Under the pieces are notes generated by a model. It saw only the letters and a list, made by a program, of their open reading frames with translations, did no database searches and was not told where the DNA came from. The translations under genes and the position numbers were made by a program. Source: Emiliania huxleyi CCMP1516 (taxonomy: Eukaryota; Haptophyta; Isochrysidales; Noelaerhabdaceae). From it: 64,000 bases of DNA. Below, one piece after another: positions 32,509 through 41,516 of this stretch. The DNA is taken from positions 780,933-844,932 of the forward strand of contig NW_005201792.1 of NCBI RefSeq assembly GCF_000372725.1. Reading direction: 5' to 3'. Position 1 is the stretch's first letter, and each line of letters begins with the position of its first letter.

Positions 32509-35500
32509 ATGGCCCAGCTCTTCCTTCTCGTGCTGCTCCTCCTCTCCGGCCCCGCTCGCTCTCGCGATGCGGCGGCCTCTCTCCTCGCTCGAGGCAACGG
32601 CCACTACCAGCGGGGAGAGCTGGCGCGGGCTGTCGCCGCCTACGAGGCGTGCCTGCAGCTCGAGCCGGGCGGCCTGCCGTCCGCAGCGGCGGACGCGCAC
32701 TTTGTGCCATGCGTCATCAACCTCGCCAGCGTTCTTGTCGACCTCGGAGGCCACGAGCAGCGGGCGGAGCAGCTCTACCGTGTCGCGCTGGCGGCGGAGC
32801 CGGAGCACGCGGACGCTGCCTACAACCTCGCTCTGCTGCTGCACGACCGGAAGACGGAGGAGGCGGTGGAGGAGGCGGCTACGATGTACCGCGTGGCGGC
32901 AGAGGCGGAGCCCGAGCGGTGGGACGCGTGGGCCAACCTCGCCGCGGCGCTCAAGGAGCTGCGGCGGGAGCCGCTCGGCGCGCTGCACGCGTACGAGCGG
33001 GCGATCCTGGTGCTCGAGTCGGCGGAGCAGGCCGGCGGCGGCGAGGGCGGCGGCGAGGGCTCGTACCTCTCCAAGCTGTACTACGGGTACGGGACGCTGC
33101 TCGCCGACCTCTCGCCCGAGGCGTGCGGCGCTCTCGCGGCGCAGCCGCAGAACTTGCTCCTCGGCACGGCGGAGGGAGGGATGCCGCCGGCGCAGCTCTG
33201 CGCGGCGGCGGCGCAGAACGCGATGCGCACCGCGGCCGCGGTCGACCCAAGCAACGCGCAGGCGCGGCGGGAAGGGGCTGTATCTCGGCTATATCTCGGC
33301 TATATCTCGGGTACATCTCGGGTACATCTCGGGTACATCTCGGGTACATCTCGGCTATATCTCGGCTGTATCTCGGCTGTATCTCGGCTGTATCTCGGGT
33401 GCATCTCGGTTATATCTCGGCTACATCTCGGCTATATCTCGGCTGTATCTCGGCTGTATCTCGGCTGTATCTCGGGTGTATCTCGGGTGTATCTCGGGTG
33501 TATCTCGGGTGTATCTCGGCTGTATCTCTCCCAGGCGGAGCACATGCTCGCTGCGATGATGGGCGAGGGCGGCGCCGGCGGCGCGGGAGAGGGCGCCCCT
33601 TCAAAGGCGGCGCCGGGCTTCGTCGAGGCGAGAGGAGCTCACGCACCCCTCCTCAGCTCCCTCTCCGCTGGACTCGAAGCCGAGAGACTCGGCGCTCTGC
33701 CGTCTCAACCCCTCCCCCCCCCTCCCTCTCCCTCAGGCGCTCTTCGACGACTTTGCGGACTCGTTCGACCGCGAGCACACCCCCGCGCGCCGGCATGCAC
33801 CTCCGCCGCCCGGGGAAGCAGCAGCCCGGATCGCCTACACCGATAGGCAAGCTCACCGAGCTCGAGTACACCGTGCCGGCGATGGCTGGCGCTGCGGTCG
33901 ACGCCCTCGCGCGCGGTAGGACAGGCCGCCCCTTCGCCTCCGCTCTTGACGCGGGCTGCGGCACCGGGCTCGCCGGCCCGCACCTGCGGAGGCATGTCTC
34001 CGGCCCTCTCGTCGGCGAGATCCAGCCGAGACCTAGCCGAGATGCAGCCGAGATCTAGCCGAGACCTAGCCGAGATGCAGCCGAGATCTAGCCGAGATCT
34101 AGCCGAGATCTAGCCGAGGTCTAGCCGACCTGCGGAGGCACGTGGCCGCCCTCTCTCGTCCCGCGCACTTGTCGACCTCGAGGCTCCTCTCCTCTCCCTC
34201 TCCCTCTCCCTCTCCCTCTCCGCACCAGCTGTCGTCCGAGAGCCGTCTCTTCACAGCCCTCCACGCCCCTCCCTCGGCTCAGGCGTCGACCTCTCGACAA
34301 AGATGCTGCGGATTGCCGCGGCCTGCACCCGCTCGGGAGCGCCGCACGCCCTGCGCCTCCCCTCCCCTCCCGCCTCGCACACGCGCTCACACGCCCTCGG
34401 CCCCTCCCCCGCAGATGGCTGCGGCGTGCAGGGCTCTGCGCGTGACCAGCGGCCGCTCTACGACGAGCTCCTCGCGCTCGACCTGGAGACGATGCCCCTG
34501 CCCGACCTGCTCCGAGGCGAGAGAGGGCCGAGATTGGCCGAGATCGGCCGAGGCTGCGGCCTCGAGACTCGAGACAGCCATCGAGCAGACAGCCATCTAG
34601 CGGCCATCCCAGTCTGCTTGGGGAGGAGTGGGAAGATGCCTCTCCCCTCCCCCCCTCTCCCCCTCGCCTGCCCCTCCCGCCTCCTCCCCTCTCCCCGCCT
34701 CTCCTCGCCCAGCGACCTCCTCCTGCCCCCAGGCGGAGCAGGCTTCGACCTCATCGTCGCGGCTGACGTGCTGGTCTACTTTGGAGAGCTGGGTGAGAGA
34801 TTCTCACCTCCCTTCCCTCCTCCCGCACACACAGACACACCTCCGCACAGCTTTCTCTCCCGTGCGCCGTCGTCTTGCTCTCGCCTAACACCCNNNNNNN
34901 NNNNNNNNNNNNNNNNNNNNNNNNNNNNNNNNNNNNNNNNNNNNNNNNNNNNNNNNNNNNNNNNNNNNNNNNNNNNNNNNNNNNNNNNNNNNNNNNNCCC
35001 CCCCCCCCCCCCTCCAAAAAGGGCCATTGGTGCGCAATTTCGCGCCCCAGAGTGCCGCCGGTGCGCCCGCCCCCCCCCCCCCCCCCGGGGGCATCCGACG
35101 CATGGACGCACCTCGCCAGCAGCCTCCAGCCCTCTCCCCGGCAGCCTCCAACCCTCCCCAGCGCCCTCTCGCCGCCTCACCGTCTCGCCGCCTCAGGCGC
35201 ACCGCTCGTGTTCTCGTGCGAGCGCGCCACCGCCGACGAGGCGGCGGCGGGCTGGAGGCTGCTGCCGTCGGGCCGATTCGCACACACAAAGGAGTATGTG
35301 GTGAGGCGGATGCCTCCACCCCCTCCCCCCGATCACCCCTCGCGCCCACCCCCCACGGTTTCCCGCTGCAGGTGCGCGAGGCGGCCGCGGCGGGCTACCG
35401 GCTCATCGCCTACGAGGAGATGACCCCGCGCGTCGAGAAGGGCGTGCCCGTGCGGGGCCACCTCTTCACGCTCGGGCTCGTTGTCTGGGAGGCGCCGGTG

Positions 35501-35530
35501 CAGGGCGGCGCTACAAAGGAAGAGCTGTGA
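32509..35530 (+). CDS. TPR repeat - SAM-dependent methyltransferase fusion, interrupted by assembly gap
   Basis: N-terminal signal peptide (MAQLFLLVLLLLSGPARS), then several TPR repeats (GNGHYQRGELARAVAAYEAC, RVALAAEPEHADAAYNLAL), a LALFDDFADSFD-type linker and a class I methyltransferase (LDAGCGTGLAG ~326, GVDLSTKML, FDLIVAADVLVYFGEL, GWRLLPSGRFAH). This order matches bacterial TPR-containing predicted methyltransferases. Inferred exons: 32509-33261, 33535-33627, 33737-33770, 33847-34014, 34283-34320, 34450-34516, 34733-34792, gap, 35197-35300, 35372-35530. Six introns use GC donors. The N run (34894-34997) probably hides a short exon between YFGEL and GAPLVFSCE. Two introns are filled with a 10-bp satellite. 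Substrate unknown; the signal peptide suggests an endomembrane or secreted location. Confidence 0.82.
33280..33530 (+). repeat. Decamer satellite in intron 1 of TPR-methyltransferase
   Basis: About 24 tandem copies of a 10-bp unit (TATCTCGGC/GT with Y/R variants). The proposed intron 33262-33534 is 273 nt, divisible by three and free of in-frame stops. Confidence 0.92.
34018..34128 (-). repeat. Same decamer satellite, opposite orientation, in a second intron
   Basis: About 11 units of AGCCGAGATCT/ACC type, the reverse complement of the decamer at 33280-33530, inside intron 34015-34282 of the same gene. Confidence 0.88.
34894..34997. other. Assembly gap (104 N)
   Basis: Run of N directly abutting a C homopolymer on the right; probably an unsequenced homopolymer or satellite within an intron of the methyltransferase gene. 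Confidence 0.99.
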
Positions 35531-35737
35531 GGCTCGGACCGAGGCGCGAGAGCGACATGGCGGGCTCTACGGACGTGCGGGCTACAACTCGTGGAGGACA
35601 TTTTTCTTTTTTGAGCCGAGCTGTACAATGAGACACGGCGCCCACCGCCCAGCGGCGTGCGAACCCGCGAACCAGACACCGAAAAGAGATTCCACGCCCA
35701 ACGTAAACGCGCCATTAACGATTAGTAGATTGGGGCG

Positions 35738-36127
35738 CTATGACTTTTCCTGCGTGTAGAGGTGCTCCTTGATGAACGCCTGGAAGTCCTCCTGCAGCTT
35801 GCCTGCCGCCTCCGTCACGTGCTTCCGCTTCTCGCTCAGCGCATCGTGATCCTTCTGGCACCGCTCAGCCTTGGTAGTCAGCGAACCCTTGAGCTGGTCG
35901 ATGGGCGACTGGATAAACATCTTCCCGCACTGTTTGTACGCCGCCGTGTCGGGGCCCATCCCCGAAAGCTCCGCCAGTATCAGCTCTGCCTCGCGCCGCT
36001 CAGTCGCAACCTTCCGCATGTTGCCGTCGACCATCGCGAGCTCCTGCCGAGCCTGATTCATGCCCTGCTGCATTTCGCTGAACGACTCCTTGTCCTTCTC
36101 GTCCAGCTCAAGCTGAACCATCGACAT
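35738..36127 (-). CDS. PFD1: Prefoldin subunit 1 (beta-class prefoldin)
   Basis: Subunit of the hexameric chaperone that hands unfolded actin and tubulin to TRiC/CCT. 129 aa with two amphipathic coiled coils flanking the beta-hairpin region AAYKQCGKMFIQSPIDQLKG, which corresponds to the GRMF motif of PFD1. The N-terminal helix is LDEKDKESFSEMQQGMNQAR and the C-terminal helix ends QAFIKEHLY. Start taken at MSMVQLELD (36127), since upstream in-frame sequence runs into a dispersed repeat. Its 3' end is 207 bp from the convergent methyltransferase stop; it is divergent from the gene at 36387. Assignment to subunit 1 rather than another beta-class prefoldin is by eye. Confidence 0.8.
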   Translation of the reverse strand: MSMVQLELDEKDKESFSEMQQGMNQARQELAMVDGNMRKVATERREAELILAELSGMGPDTAAYKQCGKMFIQSPIDQLKGSLTTKAERCQKDHDALSEKRKHVTEAAGKLQEDFQAFIKEHLYTQEKS

Positions 36128-36199
36128 GGCGAATTTGCGGGCGTTGCGCGCGCAGCACCACCCGAAAAGAAATCGCAAACCCGATCGTCGCGTTCCAGA

Positions 36200-36275
36200 A
36201 AGAAAGAAAGAAAATACACAACCCAAGGGAGGGATGGGAGGACGGCACGCCGCCACCACACAGGGATTTTAAGGA
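36200..36275 (-). repeat. Gene-end repeat copy in prefoldin 5' flank
   Basis: Minus-strand copy of the block described at 3164-3240, including the (GAAA)n tail and the GGGATTTTAAGGAGAGG end. It lies in the 259-bp interval between two divergent genes. Confidence 0.75.
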
Positions 36276-36386
36276 GAGGTGCGTTCCGTCTGCAACCGGA
36301 AAGGATTCTGGAACTTTGAAACGTAGCGCTCATAAGCCGCGCCGTGAGGGGCAAGGGCGACTAGGCGCCTATATTTGCACCACCCC

Positions 36387-37115
36387 ATGCTCTGCCTCCT
36401 CGTCCTTGCCGCCGGGGCAGTGCCGCCCGAGAAGCTCTCGAGCCGCGAGGTAGAGATGGAGCACAAGGAGAGCGGAGAGCGTCTCTCCGCCGCCGCGGCC
36501 AAGCTTTACGAGACGCACAAGATGGCCACCCTCAAGTGCGGGGAGGCGGCCGTGCCGGTCCTGAAGGATACCATCCAGGACCTCTTCCCGTCGCCCTCGC
36601 CGCCGCCGCCCCCCTTCACCGCCTCGGGCTTTGGGATGGACATGATCACCTCTGCGCTGACGCTCGACGCATCCAAGGGATCCAAGACGCTGAATGGCGG
36701 CGCCAAGGTTGGGATGCAGATGGGAATGGCCAAGGCCGAGGCTGACCATAGCCTTGCCGGGTCGGCAGCGGTCTTTGCGAGCCACACCATCATTGGGCCG
36801 TCGCCGCCGCCCGCGTTCCCAAACACCAAGTCGAACGCCGAGGCACACAAGGCGGTGTGCGAAGCGGCGCTGGCGGACTCGAAGGAGGCCCGTAAGGCAT
36901 ACGAGCTTGCGGCAAAGGAGCACGCGGCTGCAACCGCTACCCTCGTCAAAGTCAAAACGGGCTTGGCGCTTACTGCAGAACCCGCCGCGTCGCGAAGCTC
37001 TCTGCTTCAGCCGGTGGGCCTAGCCGCGCTGGGCGCCGCCGCGCTCGCCGTCGCTCTGTGGCTTGCGAACAAGGGCCGCAGCGGGATCGAGGACCCTCAC
37101 ATCCCACTCGTGTAG
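36387..37115 (+). CDS. Unrecognised protein with signal peptide and C-terminal membrane anchor
   Basis: Single-exon, 242 aa. A short hydrophobic N-terminus (MLCLLVLAAGAVPPEK) resembles a signal peptide; the body is rich in Ala/Lys/Glu helices (ESGERLSAAAAKLYETHK, ADSKEARKAYELAAKEH) with a Pro-rich break and an unusual Met-rich patch (KVGMQMGMAKAEA). One transmembrane helix (GLAALGAAALAVALWL) is followed by a short tail (NKGRSGIEDPHIPLV). This predicts a type I membrane protein whose lumenal domain is mostly helical. A TATATTT lies 18 bp upstream of the ATG. No family recognised; single exon is supported by uniform codon use across the frame. Confidence 0.6.
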   Translation: MLCLLVLAAGAVPPEKLSSREVEMEHKESGERLSAAAAKLYETHKMATLKCGEAAVPVLKDTIQDLFPSPSPPPPPFTASGFGMDMITSALTLDASKGSKTLNGGAKVGMQMGMAKAEADHSLAGSAAVFASHTIIGPSPPPAFPNTKSNAEAHKAVCEAALADSKEARKAYELAAKEHAAATATLVKVKTGLALTAEPAASRSSLLQPVGLAALGAAALAVALWLANKGRSGIEDPHIPLV

Positions 37116-38054
37116 ACCAGGATCGGGCCTGGTGCAGAGTCTTACTCTTCAGTTCGATATTCATCAGTCTGGGGATGTCGAGCCGAAGCCGCGCAGGCGC
37201 GTGCCGGCTTCGAGCAGGCTTCCAGACGGATTGTCCTCTCTCGTGGCCGGCGTTCGCTCGAGTTCGCGGTCCTCTCCCCTCGGTTGACTTTTTGTGAGCC
37301 GACTTTTGTTTAGTTCGTTGACGTTGTGCTTGTGCGTTGTGCGGAGAACCCTATATAGACCAGCAGCCTACCCAATGATGCGAATGTGCGGTAACGGGGA
37401 GAGTGCGGTGCGGACGCTAAAATTTACGGCGGGCGCGCGGGCGGCGCGTCGGTATATGTGCGTGGTGTGTGAGAGCCTGGTGAGATCCGAGCGCAGCCAG
37501 GCCGCGGCCGGCGATATGCCTCTGGCTCTCGTCTGCGCTCTGGGATCACAAGAGTACACCCCTCTACCTAGGGTACCGCCATGCCTATAGGCTCTCGTGT
37601 GTTAGAGCTTTAGACGTTAGAAAGGGCGTGAAGGGTGTGGGGGCGTTTTGGGGCACCGCCAATGCGCGGGCTTATACACACACACACACTTATACGGTGC
37701 CACGTCCCACGAGCGCGTTGGTGGTAGTCGTATCCTCACCAGTCACCTTGTGAGCGGAGCCGCTCGTGTCCTAGCTAGCTAGAAGATGCAGGTATGACGT
37801 ACGTATGTATTTGAGTATGTAGGATCGCGAGCGTGGGTGGATGAGTGCTCGCAATCGCACAGAGATGCTATCGGTCTATACGAGGAGTGCCGCTCTGCGG
37901 TGTTCAAGTTCAAATAAGCCCCCCCCCCCCCCCCCCTCGTCGTCGTCGTCCCGTATCTTCCCGTGAGGTGATGATAGTGAAACATGAAGAGTCGGAAGTT
38001 GCACGCGCTGGCGCGGTCTGCAGCAGCCCGCGCCGCCTGCCCGCTGGCACCCCA
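37116..38054. other. Intergenic region with old repeat copy
   Basis: CCTATATAGACC near 37350 could be a TATA box without an obvious gene. (CA)n near 37677. A repeat at about 37720-37890 (TAGTCGTA..CACCAGTCACCTTG ... GAGCGTGGGTG ... AGATGCTA) is shared with 50960-51545. A poly-C tract lies near 37918-37936. Confidence 0.5.
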
Positions 38055-39930
38055 ATGACAGAGCCAATCATTATCGCGCCACCGCCCGTCGCCACACCTG
38101 CGTCGGTCGCATGTGCCGCGTCTTCGACGGATTGCGGCGCGGCCGACGAGCCTGCAGCCGGCTCTGCCCCTGCAAGCACTGGCAGTGCTGGCACGAGCTC
38201 TACGCTTGGTGCGGGGTTCAACGTGCTTTGCACGGTACGGGCCAGCCTTTAGCCAGCAGCACGCTTCAGCAGAGAAAGATGGCTCGGGTGGCCACACACC
38301 GATGCCACCGCCGCGCAGGTCCTCGGGACGGGGCTGCTGCAGCTGCCATACGGCGTGCGCCAGTCTGGCTGGCTGGGCGTGCCGCTGCTCGCCCTGATGG
38401 GTCTAATGGCGTGCTACACCGCGAGCGTGCTCGGCGATCTGCTTTTGCTCGTGCAGGCGCATGCTCTCGTCACACCTACGCACGCCCACGCACATTCCAC
38501 AGTCATGATGCGTTTGAGGGCGACACACGGGGCTCTCACTTGGGGACGCTTCCCGCACCGTGTAGGAGCGCAGGACGGCGCGAGAGGAGGCGCTGCTCTC
38601 GGCTCCCGCACCAGCGGCGCCGCTGGCGCCGGTGACATACGGCGACATAGGCATGGCAACCTTTGGGCGGGCCGGCCGGCTGTTTGTGAACGTCCAGATG
38701 CACGTGACGCTGCTCATGGTGGCGACCATCTACCACCTTCTCGCTGCCCTCAACGTTCACTGGCTCTGCGGGATCGATCCTTTCCTCCTCCTGCACACAC
38801 GTCCATGATAAGTCCGTGACGCGTCCACGGCATGTTCTGTCAGGCTCGACCTGCCGAGCGCTGCGCTCGCTGTTGCGGGGGTCGTGTGGCTCCACGTCTT
38901 CCTCAAATCGCTCGGCGATCTGGCGGTGCTCTCGTACCTCAACCTGGGCATAAACGTGACGCTGTGCGGCGCTGTCATCGCGCAGACTCTACGGCACCCA
39001 CCGGCGACGTCGCCACAGAGCGACATCGTCGTGCCGGACGCGCTATCGGTCGGAGGGGCGTTTGCGAGCTTTGGCTTCGCGTACGGCTGCCACCCGGTCC
39101 TCCCGGACGTGCTCAGCAGCATGAGGCGGCCGCGCGAGTTTGGGCGGATGATCAAGGAGCATCCTGCGCGGCAGCCCTCGCCGCGCGCCCTGGCACTTCA
39201 CAACACACGTCCGCGCCCACCCATATGTAGGCTTCCTTTGTCGTGGCCCTCGCCCTGTACGTGCCCCTCGTGATCGTCGCGTACGCCACCTACGGGCGCG
39301 GGGTGCAGTCACCGATGTATGAGACGCCTGAGATCAGCGAGCTGCCCATGATGCGGGTCATCAAGGCGGCAACCATTTTGCCGATGATCTTCACCTACCC
39401 CCTCGTGCTCACTCCGCCAGAGGCGCACGCGCGCACGCACGCACACTGTCTCGTGCATGCCGGACCGTGCACTTGATGGCTGCGGCTCCTCTCCCTGACT
39501 CGGACGTGGGGTGCGGGGTGCCAACTCTCGCCCCACATTTGCGCGGAGCGCGTATTGCATCTTGCCGTAGGCTGCGCTAGAGCGCGTCCTCGGCGTCGAC
39601 GAGCGCCCGTGCCCGCGGCTCTGCCGCGTCGGGCTGCGCAGCCTCTTCGTGGTCTTCACCACCGGCGTCGCCATCCTCGTGCGCACCAGAGAGCACTTTG
39701 GCCCGTTGGTGGACCTCGTGTCCTCATGCACTTCGACCTTCACCGCGTTTCTGATGCCTTGCGTCTTTGGCCTCCGCCTGCGCGGCATTGGTGGCGAGCG
39801 AGGCGTGGGACGACTCGAGCTGTGCGTCAACATCTTCGTCATCGTCGCGGCCTCGACGGGGGCAATCTTCGGGACGATACAGGCCGTCGAAGCCCTCTCC
39901 GCGCTCGGGGGAGGGGCGGCGACTCGATGA
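38055..39930 (+). CDS. AAAP-family amino acid transporter
   Basis: Amino acid/auxin permease family (SLC32/36/38-like) proton-coupled transporter, about 472 aa, six exons: 38055-38234, 38319-38456, 38566-38792, 38844-39165, 39231-39422, 39571-39930. The diagnostic first helix spans intron 1 (GFNVLCT-VLGTGLLQLPYGVRQSGW). Later helices include LLMVATIYHLLAALNVHWL, GAFASFGFAYGCHPVLPDV, FVVALALYVPLVIVAYATYG, LFVVFTTGVAIL and LELCVNIFVIVAASTGAIFGT, giving about 10-11 membrane spans. The N-terminus is a ~55-residue cytosolic Ser/Ala/Pro segment. Introns 2, 4 and 5 use GC donors; the third donor (CCT-GCACAC) is the least certain. Substrate and membrane are not predictable from sequence. Confidence 0.85.
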
Positions 39931-40109
39931 ATCAGGGGTTGGTTCCGAAAATCTTGTAGCACTGTACGCACATTATCGTACAAAGGAGAAGTTTACTTCG
40001 TATGGTACCCACCCCCTACATTAATTCTTCGCACGTACATAGACACATACAGCCGACACGAGTGCCAGGGCCACCCCGAAAAAAGTGGTGCTCGCGATCC
40101 ATTGGCTGG

Positions 40110-41477
40110 ATGGCTGACTCGAGCGTCAGTGGCTCGATCGACCACGCCGACCCCGACCAGCCGCCGCCGCCCAAGCTGTCGGCAGATGCGAGCGAGGAGG
40201 AGAGGACCGCACGTGCTGCGATCATGAAGGAGCGGGCGAAGAGGCAGCGGCAACAGCACGAGAAGAACAGGCAGCCGAGGGAGCGCAGCGAGCGGCAGTA
40301 TGAGAGCGGGGCGGCCAAGCGCAAGAAGGCGGTCACCGAGGCCAAGAAGGCTGATGCCAACCGCCGCCGCCAAGTCGTCAGTCAGCACCGCCGCCAAGCC
40401 AAGGAGAAGGCGCGCCCGCCACTTGGCGAGAGCTTTGCCTCCATCCGCCAGCGCGAGGAGCAGCGGCTGCTCGGCGAGCGCTTCCTGTTCGTGCCCCAGC
40501 GCGTGCGTGTATCTGAGGGAGAACTTGCTGGGCAGTGCGGCACCATGCTGGAGCGCGGCCAGCTGTGCTTCCCCGACCCGGTGCCAAACGACCCGCGGCA
40601 CATCATGAGCCTGGAGCTTGACGCCTCGGGCCGCGTGGCAATCACGGAGCCAAAGCACCACCACCAAGTGCTGCTCGACGAGAGCGAGGATGAGAAGCCG
40701 GTGCTGCTCTCGCCGTACGCGGTGGAGCCGTGGCCGAGCGTCGGGCAGCTCGTGGACATGCACCACGGCAGCAACTTGGAGGACGAGCCTGATCGAGCCA
40801 TGAACCACTTAGGCACTGTCGTCGCCTTTCATCCATGGCAGCATTGGGGACTCGAGGGCGAGAGCTTTTACCTCGTCAAGCGGCAGACATATGCGCTGCC
40901 GGAGCATGTCGAGGCGATGGCGGGAGGCGACGTGCGCGTGGGCTCGTGGGTGCGGCTGCTGCCTCCGCACCCGGATGCGCGTTACGAGCTCGGCCGGGAG
41001 GCAATCGCCCCCAACGCATACGGGCAGGTAACGCGACGCAGGTTTGAGCTATCGGAGACGATTGCACGGCGCATGCTTGAGCGCCTCCACCTGCAAGAGC
41101 CTCTCACAACGGCCGACACACACAAGCTTCTGGAGATCGTGCCCGTGACAGGAGCTGAGGAGGTATACTTGCCGTTGCCCGACGTGCACGTGGTGCTACA
41201 CCGATGTGAAACATGCAGTGACTGCTTGGTGCTCGAGTCCACATTCTTGCTTGCCTACGACACGGACTTTGCGCCCCTTGACAGCGAGGACATGCAAAAC
41301 CCGTGCCGCTCTCACTGTCCAATAGATCATGATTACATGTGCAAGTGCGCGCGCGAGCAGTACTCACACTGGGAGTGTAGGACCGGATGCCGCGATTGTA
41401 CCGGTAGTGGCAGCGAATGGGACAGCGAGACGGATGAGGAGAGTGCGCCAGCAGATAACATGTCTGTGTCCCCTTAA
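40110..41477 (+). CDS. Orphan protein with charged N-terminus and Cys-rich C-terminus
   Basis: Single exon, 455 aa, start at MADSSVSGSID. Residues ~30-120 form a highly basic Lys/Arg/Gln helix (KERAKRQRQQHEKNRQ). A globular middle has repeated ordered-looking segments (VRVSEGELAGQCGTMLERG, GTVVAFHPWQHWGLEGESF, GDVRVGSWVRLLPPHPDAR) that could be small beta barrels. The C-terminus is Cys/His-rich (HRCETCSDC, CRSHCPIDHDYMCKCAREQ, ECRTGCRDC) and looks metal-binding, followed by a Ser/Glu tail. SH3-/KOW-like modules plus a zinc-binding end would suit a nuclear or cytoskeletal adaptor, but I do not recognise the family. The absence of introns and its position between two intron-rich genes are notable. 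Confidence 0.6.
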   Translation: MADSSVSGSIDHADPDQPPPPKLSADASEEERTARAAIMKERAKRQRQQHEKNRQPRERSERQYESGAAKRKKAVTEAKKADANRRRQVVSQHRRQAKEKARPPLGESFASIRQREEQRLLGERFLFVPQRVRVSEGELAGQCGTMLERGQLCFPDPVPNDPRHIMSLELDASGRVAITEPKHHHQVLLDESEDEKPVLLSPYAVEPWPSVGQLVDMHHGSNLEDEPDRAMNHLGTVVAFHPWQHWGLEGESFYLVKRQTYALPEHVEAMAGGDVRVGSWVRLLPPHPDARYELGREAIAPNAYGQVTRRRFELSETIARRMLERLHLQEPLTTADTHKLLEIVPVTGAEEVYLPLPDVHVVLHRCETCSDCLVLESTFLLAYDTDFAPLDSEDMQNPCRSHCPIDHDYMCKCAREQYSHWECRTGCRDCTGSGSEWDSETDEESAPADNMSVSP

Positions 41478-41516
41478 AAATCCTTTGTACCCATGCGGAG
41501 CCTTTAAGAGTTTGGC

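Noticed and set aside
33284-33530. Coding 10-residue repeat (LGYIS type) in the methyltransferase
   Set aside because: Kept as an intron because removing 33262-33534 joins DPSNAQ to AEHMLAAM; retention is noted as a possibility since the stretch stays in frame.
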